The notes: generated by a model not told the origin, from the sequence alone. A DNA stretch of 64,000 bases from Halomonas binhaiensis (GCF_008329985.2 NZ_CP038437.2:310001-374000), one strand, 5' to 3'; shown: positions 42,651-52,202, counted from the first letter of the stretch. Numbers and translations are program-made.

Positions 42651-42683
42651 TTTAATATAGGGTTAAGGCTCAGCAGACATAAT
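42651..42683 (+). promoter_or_regulatory. PmrA-box-like direct repeat and -10 upstream of the glycosyltransferase operon
   Basis: TTTAAT (42651-42656), 5 bp spacer, GTTAAG (42662-42667) matches the PmrA consensus YTTAAK-N5-YTTAAK except for one base in the second half. CATAAT at 42678-42683 is a good -10 box, placing the direct repeat over the -35 region, as in activator-dependent promoters. Confidence 0.5.
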
Positions 42684-42714
42684 CCTCTCCCTTCCCTTTT
42701 CTGACAGGTTCTCG

Positions 42715-43563
42715 ATGATGACCCATATTGAGCTTTCTGTCCTGATTCCTGCCCATAATGAAGCCGGTAATCTTCCCGCATTGCTGGATGAAATTGCCCT
42801 GGCATTGTCAGGTATCACCCCGGTCATCACCCCGGTCATCAACTACGAAGTACTGGTGATGGATGATGGCTCCAGTGATGACACGTGGTCACTGCTGGTG
42901 CAACGTGCACAGCACGATAAGCATCTGCGTCCGCTGCGTCACTCCCACAGTGCAGGCCAGAGCACTTCTGTCTGGCAGGCTGCTCAGTTGGCGAGAGGGA
43001 CCTGGTTGGCCACTCTGGATGGTGATGGCCAGAATGATCCTGCTGATATCCCGGCACTCATGCAGGCGGCGATCGATGAAGATGCCGTGCTGGTCGGCGG
43101 CCATCGAGTGGTACGCCAGGATACGAAGTTGAAGCTGCTGTCATCTCGTATCGCCAATAACATTCGTCGCCGCTTGCTCGACGACGACTCTCCCGATAGT
43201 GGTTGCGGAATCAAGGTGATTCGCCGTGACGCTTTCCTCTCATTGCCTTATTTCGATCATATGCATCGTTTTCTGCCTGCCCTGATCCATGCTCAGGGAG
43301 GCAAATGCCTGGCTCGCCCCGTCAATCATCGAGAGCGTGGTACAGGCCAGTCGCATTATGGCCTGGGCAATCGCCTGTGGGTGGGTATCGTCGATCTCAT
43401 GGGGGTGATGTGGCTCAAGCGGCGTTCACGCCTGCCTGCCTTGGTCACTGGCATCGAGGACAGCGAGCTTCTTCGGGGTGAGAGCGAGGCAGTGACGCAA
43501 GCGCACGAAGAGTCCGTTGCTGCACATGTCGTGTCTTCTCGCATGGAGGCCCTGAAAGGATGA
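42715..43563 (+). CDS. Glycosyltransferase family 2, ArnC/dolichol-phosphate-mannose-synthase-like
   Basis: A 282-residue GT2 enzyme with ELSVLIPAHNEAGNLP at the N terminus, the metal-binding DDGSSDDTW and DGDGQNDP motifs. It lacks the two C-terminal membrane helices of ArnC. These enzymes load a sugar onto undecaprenyl phosphate. A 12-bp duplication gives ITPVITPVI (42814-42837). It is followed by a LAB_N protein and an ArnT-like transferase, suggesting the lipid-linked sugar is moved to lipid A or another glycan. The sugar donor is unknown because no ArnA/ArnB/ArnD genes are present. Confidence 0.85.
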   Translation: MMTHIELSVLIPAHNEAGNLPALLDEIALALSGITPVITPVINYEVLVMDDGSSDDTWSLLVQRAQHDKHLRPLRHSHSAGQSTSVWQAAQLARGTWLATLDGDGQNDPADIPALMQAAIDEDAVLVGGHRVVRQDTKLKLLSSRIANNIRRRLLDDDSPDSGCGIKVIRRDAFLSLPYFDHMHRFLPALIHAQGGKCLARPVNHRERGTGQSHYGLGNRLWVGIVDLMGVMWLKRRSRLPALVTGIEDSELLRGESEAVTQAHEESVAAHVVSSRMEALKG

Positions 43564-43838
43564 CGGTCACTGTGTGGATGATCATCGGCTTTGCCGGGCA
43601 GGCGCTCTTTTCTGCACGTTTTCTGGTCCAGTGGATTGCCAGTGAAAAGGCCAAGCGCAGTGTGGTGCCTACGGCATTCTGGTTTCTCAGCCTGGCAGGT
43701 GGGGTGACGTTGTTTGCCTATGCGCTGCATCGCCGCGATCCTGTCTTCATTCTGGGACAAGGTACCGGTCTGCTTATCTACCTGCGCAACCTGGTGTTAT
43801 TGCGCCGACACAAATGCAGCCAGCAAGAGCCTGCCTGA
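43560..43838 (+). CDS. Lipid A biosynthesis N-terminal (LAB_N) domain membrane protein
   Basis: A 92-residue protein with three predicted helices and the LAB_N signature LFSARFLVQWIASEKAKRSVVP followed by FWFLSLAGG and IFILGQ-like FILGQGTGLLIYLRN. Family members occur between ArnC-like and ArnT-like genes. The ATG overlaps the upstream stop (ATGA). The function is not established; a flippase or small accessory subunit is often proposed. Confidence 0.88.
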   Translation: MTVTVWMIIGFAGQALFSARFLVQWIASEKAKRSVVPTAFWFLSLAGGVTLFAYALHRRDPVFILGQGTGLLIYLRNLVLLRRHKCSQQEPA

Positions 43839-43888
43839 ATGTTGTCAGTGTATATCCCTCCTGGCCGATCCTGATTCCGAGGCTGTTC

Positions 43889-45619
43889 ATGTTGTCATCA
43901 TGCTTTGCTACGCGCCCTCGTCGCCTGCTGGCCTGGGCAGTTCTGGTGGTGTTCGCCACTATATTGCTGTCTCTGGGGTTGGGCTGGCGTGACCCCTGGC
44001 CTGCGGATGAACCTCGCTTTGCCCTCAACGCCATTGAAATGCTGGTAACAGGGGATTTCTGGATTCCTCATCGTGGTGGCGAGCTATACGCGGACAAGCC
44101 GCCGATCTTCATGTGGGCTTCAGCGTTGTCGATCTGGTTGACGGGTTCTTTGCGCATAGGGTTCCTGCTACCGACCTTGCTGGCCGGGCTTGGAACCCTG
44201 GCACTGACGGTGGATCTGGTGCGCCGTCTGTATGGCAACAGGGTCGCCTGGTTGAGTGGGTTGGCACTGCTGGCCACTCTACAGTTTGTGTTGCAGGCCA
44301 AGACGGCCCAGATCGACATGATGCTCACCTTCTTCACTACCCTGGGCGCTTATGGTGTGATGCGCCACGTCTTGCTGGGGCCTGCACGCTGGTGGTGGCG
44401 AATCGGCTTTGCTGCGATGGGAGCCGGTATCCTGACGAAGGGCGTCGGCTTTCTGCCGATGGCATTGTTCCCGGCCTGGGGGTGGCTGGCATATAAAGGG
44501 CAGGCCCACAGGGTCAGCCTGCGCCAGTGGCTGGAAGGAGGGGGCTGCCTGCTGGCTGTGGTGCTGGCCTGGGGGATACCTATGGTCATGATCACGACCT
44601 TCGGTGACGACCCGAGTCTGGCGGCCTATCGTGACAACATCCTGTTCAAGCAGACGGGCCAGCGCTATGCCAATTCCTGGGCGCATTTGAAGCCTTGGTA
44701 CTATTACATCGTTGAAGTGTTGCCCTGGGCGTGGATGCCGCTGGTGCTGGCGTTGCCATGGGCGCTGCCCAACTGGTGGCGGCGCATCCGGCGCCAGGAT
44801 GCGCGATTGATCCTGCCACTGTCAGCGCTGGTGCTGATCATCGTGTTCTTTTCGCTGTCTCCGGGCAAGCGTGGCGTCTATATGTTGCCCACGACACCTC
44901 TTGTGGTGATGACCCTGGCGCCTTTGCTGCCAGGTCTGCTGCGTCATCGTCTCACCAACATCTGTGCCTTCGGCACGACTCTAGTGCTGGGCATTCTATT
45001 GCTGGTCGCCAGTATTCTTGGCTTCATACATATAGGCGCCCTGCAAAAACTGGCTCATGACTATGGCATCACGCCATGGTGGGATTGGTTGGTGCTGGGT
45101 GGAGTCGCCATTGCTTTGGCAGTGTTGATGCGGCCACGCCGTGGCATGCTGGCCTGTACCCTGTTCTTGTGGCTGGTATGGGGGTGGTGGTCGACCCTGG
45201 GGTACGTGTGGATGGATCCACACCGTTCACCTCGAGACATGATGGCGGTGGTGGATGAGCAACTCGGACCCCAGGGTGAGCTGGCGATGCTCGACTTCAG
45301 TGAGGAGACGTTGCTCCATGCCCATCGACCCACGGTACATTTCGGAGACCATACTCCAGTGGATGAACAGGTGCCGAGAGCGATGGCCTGGCTCGCCGAG
45401 AACCCTGGAAAGCGCTGGCTGCTGGTAGAAGAGGGAGACTTCGATAGCCTTGAATGTGGCGACCTCAATCATGGAGTCGACCTGGGTCTGCAGAACAGCA
45501 GCCTGTGGAAACTGATACCAGGAACGGCCTTCTCTGGATGTCCGGCCGATGCCAATGCAGCTCCCCTGTATCTGGCACCGACATCACTGCCAGGCTCCGG
45601 TGCCGAGACGTACTTTTAA
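43889..45619 (+). CDS. ArnT-like GT-C glycosyltransferase (GT83/PMT family)
   Basis: A 576-residue polytopic protein with about 12 helices. The first periplasmic loop carries the catalytic-type acidic motif PADEPRFALNA and the HRGGELYADKPPIFMW segment common to ArnT. GAGG precedes ATG 43889. ArnT moves 4-amino-arabinose from undecaprenyl phosphate to lipid A; this relative could transfer a different sugar. The last codons (TYF) lie in a 15-bp tandem repeat. Confidence 0.88.
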   Translation: MLSSCFATRPRRLLAWAVLVVFATILLSLGLGWRDPWPADEPRFALNAIEMLVTGDFWIPHRGGELYADKPPIFMWASALSIWLTGSLRIGFLLPTLLAGLGTLALTVDLVRRLYGNRVAWLSGLALLATLQFVLQAKTAQIDMMLTFFTTLGAYGVMRHVLLGPARWWWRIGFAAMGAGILTKGVGFLPMALFPAWGWLAYKGQAHRVSLRQWLEGGGCLLAVVLAWGIPMVMITTFGDDPSLAAYRDNILFKQTGQRYANSWAHLKPWYYYIVEVLPWAWMPLVLALPWALPNWWRRIRRQDARLILPLSALVLIIVFFSLSPGKRGVYMLPTTPLVVMTLAPLLPGLLRHRLTNICAFGTTLVLGILLLVASILGFIHIGALQKLAHDYGITPWWDWLVLGGVAIALAVLMRPRRGMLACTLFLWLVWGWWSTLGYVWMDPHRSPRDMMAVVDEQLGPQGELAMLDFSEETLLHAHRPTVHFGDHTPVDEQVPRAMAWLAENPGKRWLLVEEGDFDSLECGDLNHGVDLGLQNSSLWKLIPGTAFSGCPADANAAPLYLAPTSLPGSGAETYF

Positions 45620-45654
45620 GAGAAGTGCTTTTAATAGAAGTACCTTTAAAATGA
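45610..45654. repeat. 15-bp tandem repeat across the ArnT-like gene stop
   Basis: GTACTTTTAAGAGAA, GTGCTTTTAATAGAA and GTACCTTTAAAATGA are three consecutive 15-bp units starting at 45610. The TAA stop (45617-45619) is inside the first unit. Confidence 0.8.
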
Positions 45655-45696
45655 GGGGATTCACCTGGCGCATCATTCTCTGCCGGGTGAACCCCC
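45655..45696. terminator. Terminator hairpin between ArnT-like and speA genes
   Basis: GGGGATTCACCTGGC pairs with GCCGGGTGAACCCCC (one mismatch, one G-U) around a 12-nt loop. It is placed between two convergent genes and can serve both. Confidence 0.6.
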
Positions 45697-45702
45697 AATG
45701 CA

Positions 45703-45754
45703 TTGCGATTACTGAATGCATGTGATCACTGAATGCACCGCGATTACTGAAGAT
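45703..45754. repeat. 17-18-bp tandem repeat across the speA stop
   Basis: Three units with the core GATTACTGAATGCA (45703-45720, 45721-45737, 45738-45754, the last ending in AAGAT). The third unit includes the last codons and stop of speA (stop at 45744-45746 on the minus strand). Confidence 0.75.
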
Positions 45755-47660
45755 AGGTATAGCCTTGCAGACCTGCTGTCAGGTCAGAGAGGAAGCGACG
45801 TTGCTCGCTGCTGTCCAGGTTGCTGGCGGCCAGCTGCACGCGCAGGCGTTCCCGCAGGACTTCGGCACTGAAATTGACATAGCCGAGTACATCGCAGACG
45901 CGGTCTCCGCGTTGCAGGTTGCTGAGGATCCAGTTGCCTTTGTGATCCAGGGATGCATCCACTGCATCGGTATCACCGAACAGGTTGTGCAAGTCGCCGA
46001 GGATTTCCTGGTAAGCGCCGACCAGGAAGAAGCCCAGCAATCGTTCTTCGCCTTCACGCCATTCCGGCAATGGCAGGGTAGTCTCGACACCCTGACCATC
46101 CACGTAGCCGTCGATACGGCCATCACTATCGCAAGTGATGTCCTGGATCACGCCTCGTCGGCTTGGCTCGCAGTCGAGCCCGGTCAGTGGCAGGACCGGG
46201 AAGATCTGATCGATACCCCAGACATCCGGTACCGACTGGAACAGGGAGAAGTTGACGAACAGCTTGTCGGCAAGCTTTTCTGCCAGTTCATCAAGGATTT
46301 CCCGGTGAGCCCGGTTGCGGGGATCGAGCTGCTTGCGCAGCGCAGCGGAGGCAGCAAAGTAGACGCTTTCACCTTCTGCTCGGGCTGAAAGATCGGCCAG
46401 GCCAAGGACGAAGCGGTCATGCAGGTCGCCCATGTCCTGGACAAGGTCGTGCCAGGCTTCAACCAGAGCGCGGGGCTCTGGATCTGCTGCGACGATGTCA
46501 TAGGTCTGCCACAGGGATTCCACTTCCGGGTCATCACTGAGGCGTTCGGGTGTCTTGGTATCCACCCGCTCTTCGCCAATCACATTGGTGATCAGCACTG
46601 CGTGATGAGCGGTCAGGGCGCGACCTGACTCGCTGAGCAGGTGTGGGTAGGGCAGGTCTTGTTCCTGGCACACTCGGGCGAAGGCGTTGACCACATTGCG
46701 GGCATACTCATGCATGGAGTAGTTGATCGAGCAGAAGCTGCGCGAGCGCGTACCTTCATAGTCGACACCCAGGCCACCACCCACGTCGACAGTATCCACA
46801 GGAGCACCAAGCGCACGTAGGTGTTGATAGAAGCGAGCGCACTCGCGCAGGCCGCCTTGAATATCGCCGATGTTGGCAATCTGGGAGCCCAGATGGAAAT
46901 GGACCAGTTGCAGGCTCTCGAGGCGGTTGGCCTGTTTCAGGCTCTCGATCACGTTGAGGATCTGTCCTGCCGTGAGGCCAAACTTGGATTTTTCGCCGCC
47001 GGTATCCTGCCACTTGCCCTTGCCCATGGTAGACAGGCGGGCGCGCAAGCCGATACGTGGTACGACACCGATGCGCTCGGCCTCTTCGAGAATCAATGGC
47101 AGCTCCGAGAGCTTCTCCACCACGAGATAGACACGGTGGCCAAGCTTCTCCCCCATCAGGGCCAGGCGCACGTATTCACGATCCTTGTAGCCGTTGCATA
47201 CGATCAGTGAAGAAGCATCGCCTGATTGTGCCAGGACCGCCATGAGCTCCGGCTTGCTGCCGGCCTCCAGACCGACACGGCCACGGCCACGTTCCTGAGT
47301 GGCAAGGATTTCCTCGACCACTCGACGTTGCTGGTTGACCTTGATCGGGTAAACGGCGGTGTAGCCACCATCGAACTCGTCCTCCTCCATGGCCTGATCG
47401 AAAGCCGCGCATAGCTGCTCGACCCGGTCATGAAGGATATCAGTGAAGCGGATCAGCACCGGTAGTCGCAGTCCTGCTTGACGCAATTTATCGGTCAGCT
47501 CTGCCAATGGCAGGACCGGGCCTTCCACGGCGTCACCCAGGGGGCGTACCAAGGCTTGGCCATCATCGTTGACATCGAAGTAACCACTTCCCCACTGGTC
47601 GATGTTCCAGATGCGTCGTGCGCGTTTGGCGGGCGATGGTGCAGCGGTGCTGTGGCTCAT
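45744..47660 (-). CDS. speA: Biosynthetic arginine decarboxylase
   Basis: A 638-residue PLP enzyme of the ornithine/arginine/DAP decarboxylase group with the large insertions of SpeA. The PLP lysine is in VYPIKVNQQ, the family signature FHLGSQIANI and DVGGGLGVDYEGTRS are present. It makes agmatine from arginine, the first step of one putrescine route. It begins immediately after the thrB stop (TGAATG), so both are co-transcribed. GGAG in the end of thrB provides the ribosome site. Confidence 0.95.
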   Translation of the reverse strand: MSHSTAAPSPAKRARRIWNIDQWGSGYFDVNDDGQALVRPLGDAVEGPVLPLAELTDKLRQAGLRLPVLIRFTDILHDRVEQLCAAFDQAMEEDEFDGGYTAVYPIKVNQQRRVVEEILATQERGRGRVGLEAGSKPELMAVLAQSGDASSLIVCNGYKDREYVRLALMGEKLGHRVYLVVEKLSELPLILEEAERIGVVPRIGLRARLSTMGKGKWQDTGGEKSKFGLTAGQILNVIESLKQANRLESLQLVHFHLGSQIANIGDIQGGLRECARFYQHLRALGAPVDTVDVGGGLGVDYEGTRSRSFCSINYSMHEYARNVVNAFARVCQEQDLPYPHLLSESGRALTAHHAVLITNVIGEERVDTKTPERLSDDPEVESLWQTYDIVAADPEPRALVEAWHDLVQDMGDLHDRFVLGLADLSARAEGESVYFAASAALRKQLDPRNRAHREILDELAEKLADKLFVNFSLFQSVPDVWGIDQIFPVLPLTGLDCEPSRRGVIQDITCDSDGRIDGYVDGQGVETTLPLPEWREGEERLLGFFLVGAYQEILGDLHNLFGDTDAVDASLDHKGNWILSNLQRGDRVCDVLGYVNFSAEVLRERLRVQLAASNLDSSEQRRFLSDLTAGLQGYTYLQ

Positions 47661-48635
47661 TCAGTGGGCTCCAGCGCTGACGGCGGGCTCTGGTAAAGGC
47701 AGCGCGCCGTGGTGGATTCGGGAGAGCAGGATCTGACGGAACTGCTCCGGATCATGAGGGGTCAGGTCATGAGCGGGTGGATCCACATAGACCACCAGCA
47801 GACGAGATAGCCAGTAACGCAAAGCCGTCATCCGCAGCATGGCCGGCCATAGCTCGATCTCGGTAGCATTCAGCGGACGTTGGGCCTGGTAGGCGCTCAG
47901 CAGGGCATCGTGGCGCTCCTGGTCAAGATGGCCATCGGCATCCGTGGCCCAGTCGTTGATCACGATGGCCAGATCGAACAGCAGGTCACCGGTACAGCCA
48001 TTGTAGAAATCGATGATGCCGCCGAGGCTGTCGCCGTCGAACAGAGTGTTGTCGCGGAACAGGTCGCCATGCAGTGCACCCTGGGGTAACTCAGGGGCTT
48101 CTCCGAAGACACTCTGGTAATACTCCACTTCGTCTTGCATCAGCGCCTGGTCCTGCGCAGAGATATACACCAGCACCTTGTGATGCATGGCGGATAACCA
48201 GTTCAGGTCCCGTGGATTTGGGCGGTGGCCCGGGAAATGCTGCGAGACCCGATGCAGCCGACCCAATGCCGTACCAAGGGCCTGACACTGTGTCAGGTTA
48301 GGCGCCTTGGGATGCTTGCCGGGCAGGCGTGGGAACAGCAGAGCAGGACGTTCGGCCAGCTCATGCAAGGCAATCCCTTCGCGGTCGTGAATAGGACCTG
48401 CGACAGGAATGCGATGCTCGTCCAGGAAATCCAGCAATTCGACAAAAAAAGGCAACTCCTCATGATCGCCCTGTTCGAACAGGGTCAGGACCAGTTCACG
48501 CTGGTCGGTCGTCACGAAGAAGGTGCTGTTTTCGGTGCCTGCAGGCACACCCTGCAACTGAGTCAGTTCGCCTACATCGAAGCGGCTGAGAAAACTTGCG
48601 ACCTGCGCGTCGTCAAGAGGTGTGAATACGGCCAT
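47661..48635 (-). CDS. thrB: Homoserine kinase, type II (aminoglycoside-phosphotransferase fold)
   Basis: A 324-residue kinase with the N-terminal TENSTFFVTT segment, the catalytic loop LHGDLFRDNTLFDG and metal-binding GIIDFYNG of the APH/ThrB-alt fold. It phosphorylates homoserine on the way to threonine. The pair with a DUF2782 gene and polA on the other side is the arrangement known from Pseudomonas. Its ribosome site is weak. Confidence 0.9.
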   Translation of the reverse strand: MAVFTPLDDAQVASFLSRFDVGELTQLQGVPAGTENSTFFVTTDQRELVLTLFEQGDHEELPFFVELLDFLDEHRIPVAGPIHDREGIALHELAERPALLFPRLPGKHPKAPNLTQCQALGTALGRLHRVSQHFPGHRPNPRDLNWLSAMHHKVLVYISAQDQALMQDEVEYYQSVFGEAPELPQGALHGDLFRDNTLFDGDSLGGIIDFYNGCTGDLLFDLAIVINDWATDADGHLDQERHDALLSAYQAQRPLNATEIELWPAMLRMTALRYWLSRLLVVYVDPPAHDLTPHDPEQFRQILLSRIHHGALPLPEPAVSAGAH

Positions 48636-48687
48636 GTGTCGTCTCGCCCGGAGTTTGCAAGGCGGCTATTGTAGCGACTCGAAAGAG

Positions 48688-48836
48688 CTAGGTCCTGTAC
48701 GAAAAGTGCCTGAGTCCGGTGATGCTGCGTTGGAACTGATCTCAAATGCTCATTTACTCTCCGTAAACTCCGATTTTTTAATCAATTCCGCCTGCCTGAC
48801 CATCGCAACGACTCTGCGTACACAACCTTGCACGAC
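48688..48836. repeat. Repeat family B, copy 1 (degenerate right end)
   Basis: From CTAGGTCCTGTACGAAAAGT onward this spacer aligns over about 140 bp with 63859-64000. Shared blocks include GATGCTGCGTTGGA (ATGCTGCGTTGGA in copy 2), GATCTCAAATGCTCATTTAC and CCGTAAACTCCG. The right end (ACTCTGCGTACACA) has diverged from the perfect inverted repeat in copy 2. It is noncoding. Confidence 0.8.
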
Positions 48837-48858
48837 ATAGGGTCAGCACGAGATAGGG

Positions 48859-49131
48859 TCATTTCACCCAGCTGGGGGCATCCACGCTATTTCCGTCCTG
48901 ACGCTGGAAATTGCCATCGCCATTATGATCGACAAGAAAGTAGGCCGTGCCGCCCTTGGGCTCGATGCGAATGGCATAGAGCTTGCCGTTGATGCGGTAC
49001 TCGCGAATCGTCTGGCCGGCTTCCTGGCGCACCTTGATATCCGGCTCGACTGTCTGGGCCAGCAGTGGCGATGCGCTGGCCATGAGGGCCAGAGCCAGCA
49101 ACGGGGCGAGAGCGAGGCGAAGTAAGGGCAT
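48859..49131 (-). CDS. DUF2782 family exported protein
   Basis: A 90-residue protein with a signal peptide (MPLLRLALAPLLALALMASA, cleavage near LLAQT) and a short periplasmic domain (EPDIKVRQEAGQTIREYRIN, then IRIEPKGGTAYFLVDHNGDG). The family is conserved next to polA in Pseudomonas and relatives. AGGAG precedes the ATG at 49131. Function unknown. Confidence 0.85.
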   Translation of the reverse strand: MPLLRLALAPLLALALMASASPLLAQTVEPDIKVRQEAGQTIREYRINGKLYAIRIEPKGGTAYFLVDHNGDGNFQRQDGNSVDAPSWVK

Positions 49132-49328
49132 GATGAGGACTCCTAGCAAAAATGGCTCCAAGCAAAGATCGATAATGATGCGTATTATGGAGCCAATCGT
49201 TCAGGAAGCATGCAAGCTTTTCATGCATAGGTTACGCATGTTACCTGATTGTCAGTCAAACATGATGCGCGAACAGTGTTTCCTGTTTTGACACAGTTTG
49301 CCACCATTTCGTTCAGGGACGCCGATCC

Positions 49329-52094
49329 ATGGCCTCTAGCCCCATCGTTCTCGTCGACGGTTCCTCCTATCTATACCGCGCCTTCCATGCCTTGCCTCCT
49401 CTGACCACATCCAAGGGTCAGCCTACCGGGGCCATCAAGGGTGTGCTCAACATGCTCAAGAGCCTGCGCAAGGACTATCCGGATAGCCCCATGGCGGTGG
49501 TTTTCGATGCTCCAGGAAAGACCTTTCGTGATGAGCTGTTCGCGGAGTACAAGGCCCAGAGGCCTTCGATGCCTGATGATCTGCGCGTCCAGATCAAGCC
49601 GTTGCATGACTGCGTGAAAGCCCTGGGACTGCCATTGCTGTGCATTGAAGGCGTCGAGGCCGATGACGTCATCGGCACGCTGGCCCGGCATGCGACCGAA
49701 GCTGGGCGTGACGCCGTGATTTCCACGGGTGACAAGGACATGGCCCAGTTGGTCAATGGCCATATCACCCTGGTCAACACCATGAAGAATGAGACGCTGG
49801 ACGTCGCCGGGATCAAGGAAAAGTATGGCCTGCCGCCAGAACTGATCATCGACTACCTGGCCTTGATGGGAGACAAGATCGATAACATTCCGGGCGTGCC
49901 CGGAGTAGGGGAAAAGACGGCGCTGGGCCTGTTGCAAGGCATGGATGGAGGGCTCGATACCATCTATGCGGATCTCGACAAGGTCAAGACACTGTCCTTC
50001 CGTGGTGCCAAGACCTTGTCCGGGAAGCTCGAAGAACATCGCGACATGGCCTATCTGTCGTACCAGCTCGCCACCATCAAGACCGACTGCGAGCTGGCGA
50101 TCAGCCTGGATGAGCTGGTGGTTGGCGAGGAGGATAATGAGGCCCTGATCGAGCTCTACCGGGAGCTGGAGTTCAGGACCTGGCTTGAGTCACTGCTCAA
50201 GGGGCAGTCCCAGAAGGGGGGGACGGCGTCCCCGTCCGGCGATCACGACGACGATACTGCATCGGAGAGAGGTTCCAGCAGCACGCGCCAGGATGTCACC
50301 ATCCTTGAACAGGCCCAGCTCGATGAATGGTTGAAGCGCCTCAAGAAGGCCGAGGCATTCTGCTTTGATCTGGAGACGACCAGCCTGGACTACATGGAAG
50401 CGGATATTGTCGGTATCGGCCTGGCTCTGGAACCTGGCGAAGCTGCCTATATTCCCCTGGCCCACGACTATCTCGATGCCCCGCCCCAGCTGGACCGGAA
50501 GGCGGTATTGCAGGCATTGGCTGAGGTGTTGGGCGATGCTGGGATTGCCAAGATCGGTCAGAACCTCAAGTACGATATTTCGGTGCTGGCTCGCTACGAC
50601 ATCGCGGTCAAGGGCGAATTGATCGATACCATGCTCGAGTCCTATGTGCTCGACTCTACTGCCACTCGCCATGATATGGATTCTCTGGCATTGAAGTATC
50701 TGGGCGAGAGTACGATCAAGTTCGAGGATATTGCGGGCAAGGGCGCCAAGCAGTTGACCTTCAACCAGATTGCGCTGGAACAGGCGGTTCCCTACGCGTG
50801 CGAGGATGTCGACATCACCTTGCGCCTGCACCGCGAACTGCGCCCAAGACTGGAGAAGACCGGCCGTGTGTCCGAGGTGCTGGATCGATTGGAGAGACCA
50901 TTGATCCGAGTGCTGTCGGCCATGGAGCGCAATGGTGTGGCATTGGATGTGGAGCGCCTGCATACCCAGACACAGGAGCTGGGCAAGCGCATTCAGGAGC
51001 TGGAAGCCCGGGCCTACGAACTGGCCGGGCGTGAGTTCAATCTGGGCTCACCCAAGCAACTGGGACAGATCCTGTTCGAGGAACAGGGCATTCCGGTCAT
51101 CAAGAAGACCCCCAAAGGGGCTCCGTCGACCGCGGAAGCGGTGCTGGAAGAGCTGGCCCTGGACTATCCGCTGCCCAAGGTGATCATGGAGCATCGTGGA
51201 CTTTCCAAGTTGCGCTCGACCTATACAGAGAAGCTGCCCAAGCTGGTCAACAAGGCCACGCGTCGCCTGCACACCAGCTATCACCAGGCCGTGGCTGCCA
51301 CGGGACGTCTGTCGTCCACCGACCCTAACCTGCAGAACATTCCTATCCGAACCGAGGAAGGGCGGCGTATCCGCCAAGCCTTCATCGCCCGGCCTGGCTA
51401 TCGTATCGTTGCCGCGGATTACTCCCAGATCGAGTTGCGTATCATGGCTCACTTGTCTGGTGACAAGGGACTTCTCTCTGCGTTTTCCGAGAACCGGGAC
51501 ATCCATGCAGCCACTGCTTCAGAGGTGTTCGGTGTCGCACTGGATCAGGTCAGTGCTGACCAGCGTCGCAGTGCCAAGGCGATCAATTTCGGTCTGATAT
51601 ACGGTATGAGTGCCTGGGGACTGGGCCGTCAGTTGCATATCGAACAGAGCCAGGCCAAGACCTACATCGATCGCTATTTCGATCGCTATCCTGGTGTGGC
51701 GCGGTATATGGAGCGTATTCGTGCCCAGGCTGCCGAGGACGGTTTCGTCGAGACGCTGTTCGGTCGCCGCCTGTATCTGCCAGAGATCCACTCGCAGAAC
51801 CGTGCCCGTCGCCAAGGGGCTGAACGGACTGCAATCAATGCACCGATGCAGGGCACGGCTGCGGATATCATCAAGAGTGCCATGATCGACGTGGATACGT
51901 GGCTGCGTGATAACGTCGAGTTTGATGCCTGGATGGTGATGCAGGTTCACGATGAACTGGTGTTCGAGGTGCGTGAAGATCAGGTCGAAGCCTTCATGGC
52001 CGAGGTCAAGCAGCTCATGCAGAACACCGTCACTCTGGATGTTCCCTTGACCGTGGAAGCGGCGAGTGGTGCCAATTGGGATGAGGCACACTAG
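49329..52094 (+). CDS. polA: DNA polymerase I
   Basis: A full 921-residue PolA. The N-terminal 5'-3' exonuclease (VDGSSYLYRAFHALP, STGDKDMAQLVNG, YLALMGDKIDNIPGVPGVG) is present. The 3'-5' exonuclease has the DxE pair in FDLETTSLDYMEAD. The polymerase motifs A (AADYSQIELRIMAHLSGD), B (RRSAKAINFGLIYG) and C (MQVHDELV) are intact. It acts in gap filling, Okazaki processing and repair. An acidic linker around residues 293-320 replaces a conserved region of E. coli PolA. Confidence 0.97.
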   Translation: MASSPIVLVDGSSYLYRAFHALPPLTTSKGQPTGAIKGVLNMLKSLRKDYPDSPMAVVFDAPGKTFRDELFAEYKAQRPSMPDDLRVQIKPLHDCVKALGLPLLCIEGVEADDVIGTLARHATEAGRDAVISTGDKDMAQLVNGHITLVNTMKNETLDVAGIKEKYGLPPELIIDYLALMGDKIDNIPGVPGVGEKTALGLLQGMDGGLDTIYADLDKVKTLSFRGAKTLSGKLEEHRDMAYLSYQLATIKTDCELAISLDELVVGEEDNEALIELYRELEFRTWLESLLKGQSQKGGTASPSGDHDDDTASERGSSSTRQDVTILEQAQLDEWLKRLKKAEAFCFDLETTSLDYMEADIVGIGLALEPGEAAYIPLAHDYLDAPPQLDRKAVLQALAEVLGDAGIAKIGQNLKYDISVLARYDIAVKGELIDTMLESYVLDSTATRHDMDSLALKYLGESTIKFEDIAGKGAKQLTFNQIALEQAVPYACEDVDITLRLHRELRPRLEKTGRVSEVLDRLERPLIRVLSAMERNGVALDVERLHTQTQELGKRIQELEARAYELAGREFNLGSPKQLGQILFEEQGIPVIKKTPKGAPSTAEAVLEELALDYPLPKVIMEHRGLSKLRSTYTEKLPKLVNKATRRLHTSYHQAVAATGRLSSTDPNLQNIPIRTEEGRRIRQAFIARPGYRIVAADYSQIELRIMAHLSGDKGLLSAFSENRDIHAATASEVFGVALDQVSADQRRSAKAINFGLIYGMSAWGLGRQLHIEQSQAKTYIDRYFDRYPGVARYMERIRAQAAEDGFVETLFGRRLYLPEIHSQNRARRQGAERTAINAPMQGTAADIIKSAMIDVDTWLRDNVEFDAWMVMQVHDELVFEVREDQVEAFMAEVKQLMQNTVTLDVPLTVEAASGANWDEAH

Positions 52095-52126
52095 GCCATT
52101 CATCGCCATATGGGGCTGGAAAGAAA

Positions 52127-52158
52127 GACTCGATATCTGCCATTGGAGGTATCGAGTC
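52127..52158 (+). terminator. Hairpin downstream of polA
   Basis: GACTCGATA (52127-52135) pairs with TATCGAGTC (52150-52158), with two more CT/AG pairs after a one-base mismatch. No T run follows, so termination strength is uncertain. Confidence 0.5.
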
Positions 52159-52171
52159 CAGGGGCTGACTT

Positions 52172-52202
52172 CTGGTAAAATACATTCATGTTTGTATGTA
52201 TT
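52172..52202 (+). promoter_or_regulatory. Putative lpxR-like promoter with inverted repeat
   Basis: TGGTAAAAT (ending 52181) is an extended -10 sequence. It overlaps an inverted repeat AATACAT (52179-52185) / ATGTATT (52196-52202) that could bind a regulator. The transcript would start before the chosen ATG at 52215. Confidence 0.4.

Noticed and set aside
48622..48840. Open frame of 72 codons across repeat family B
   Set aside because: It runs through a repeated non-coding element that recurs at 63859 without this frame being kept.
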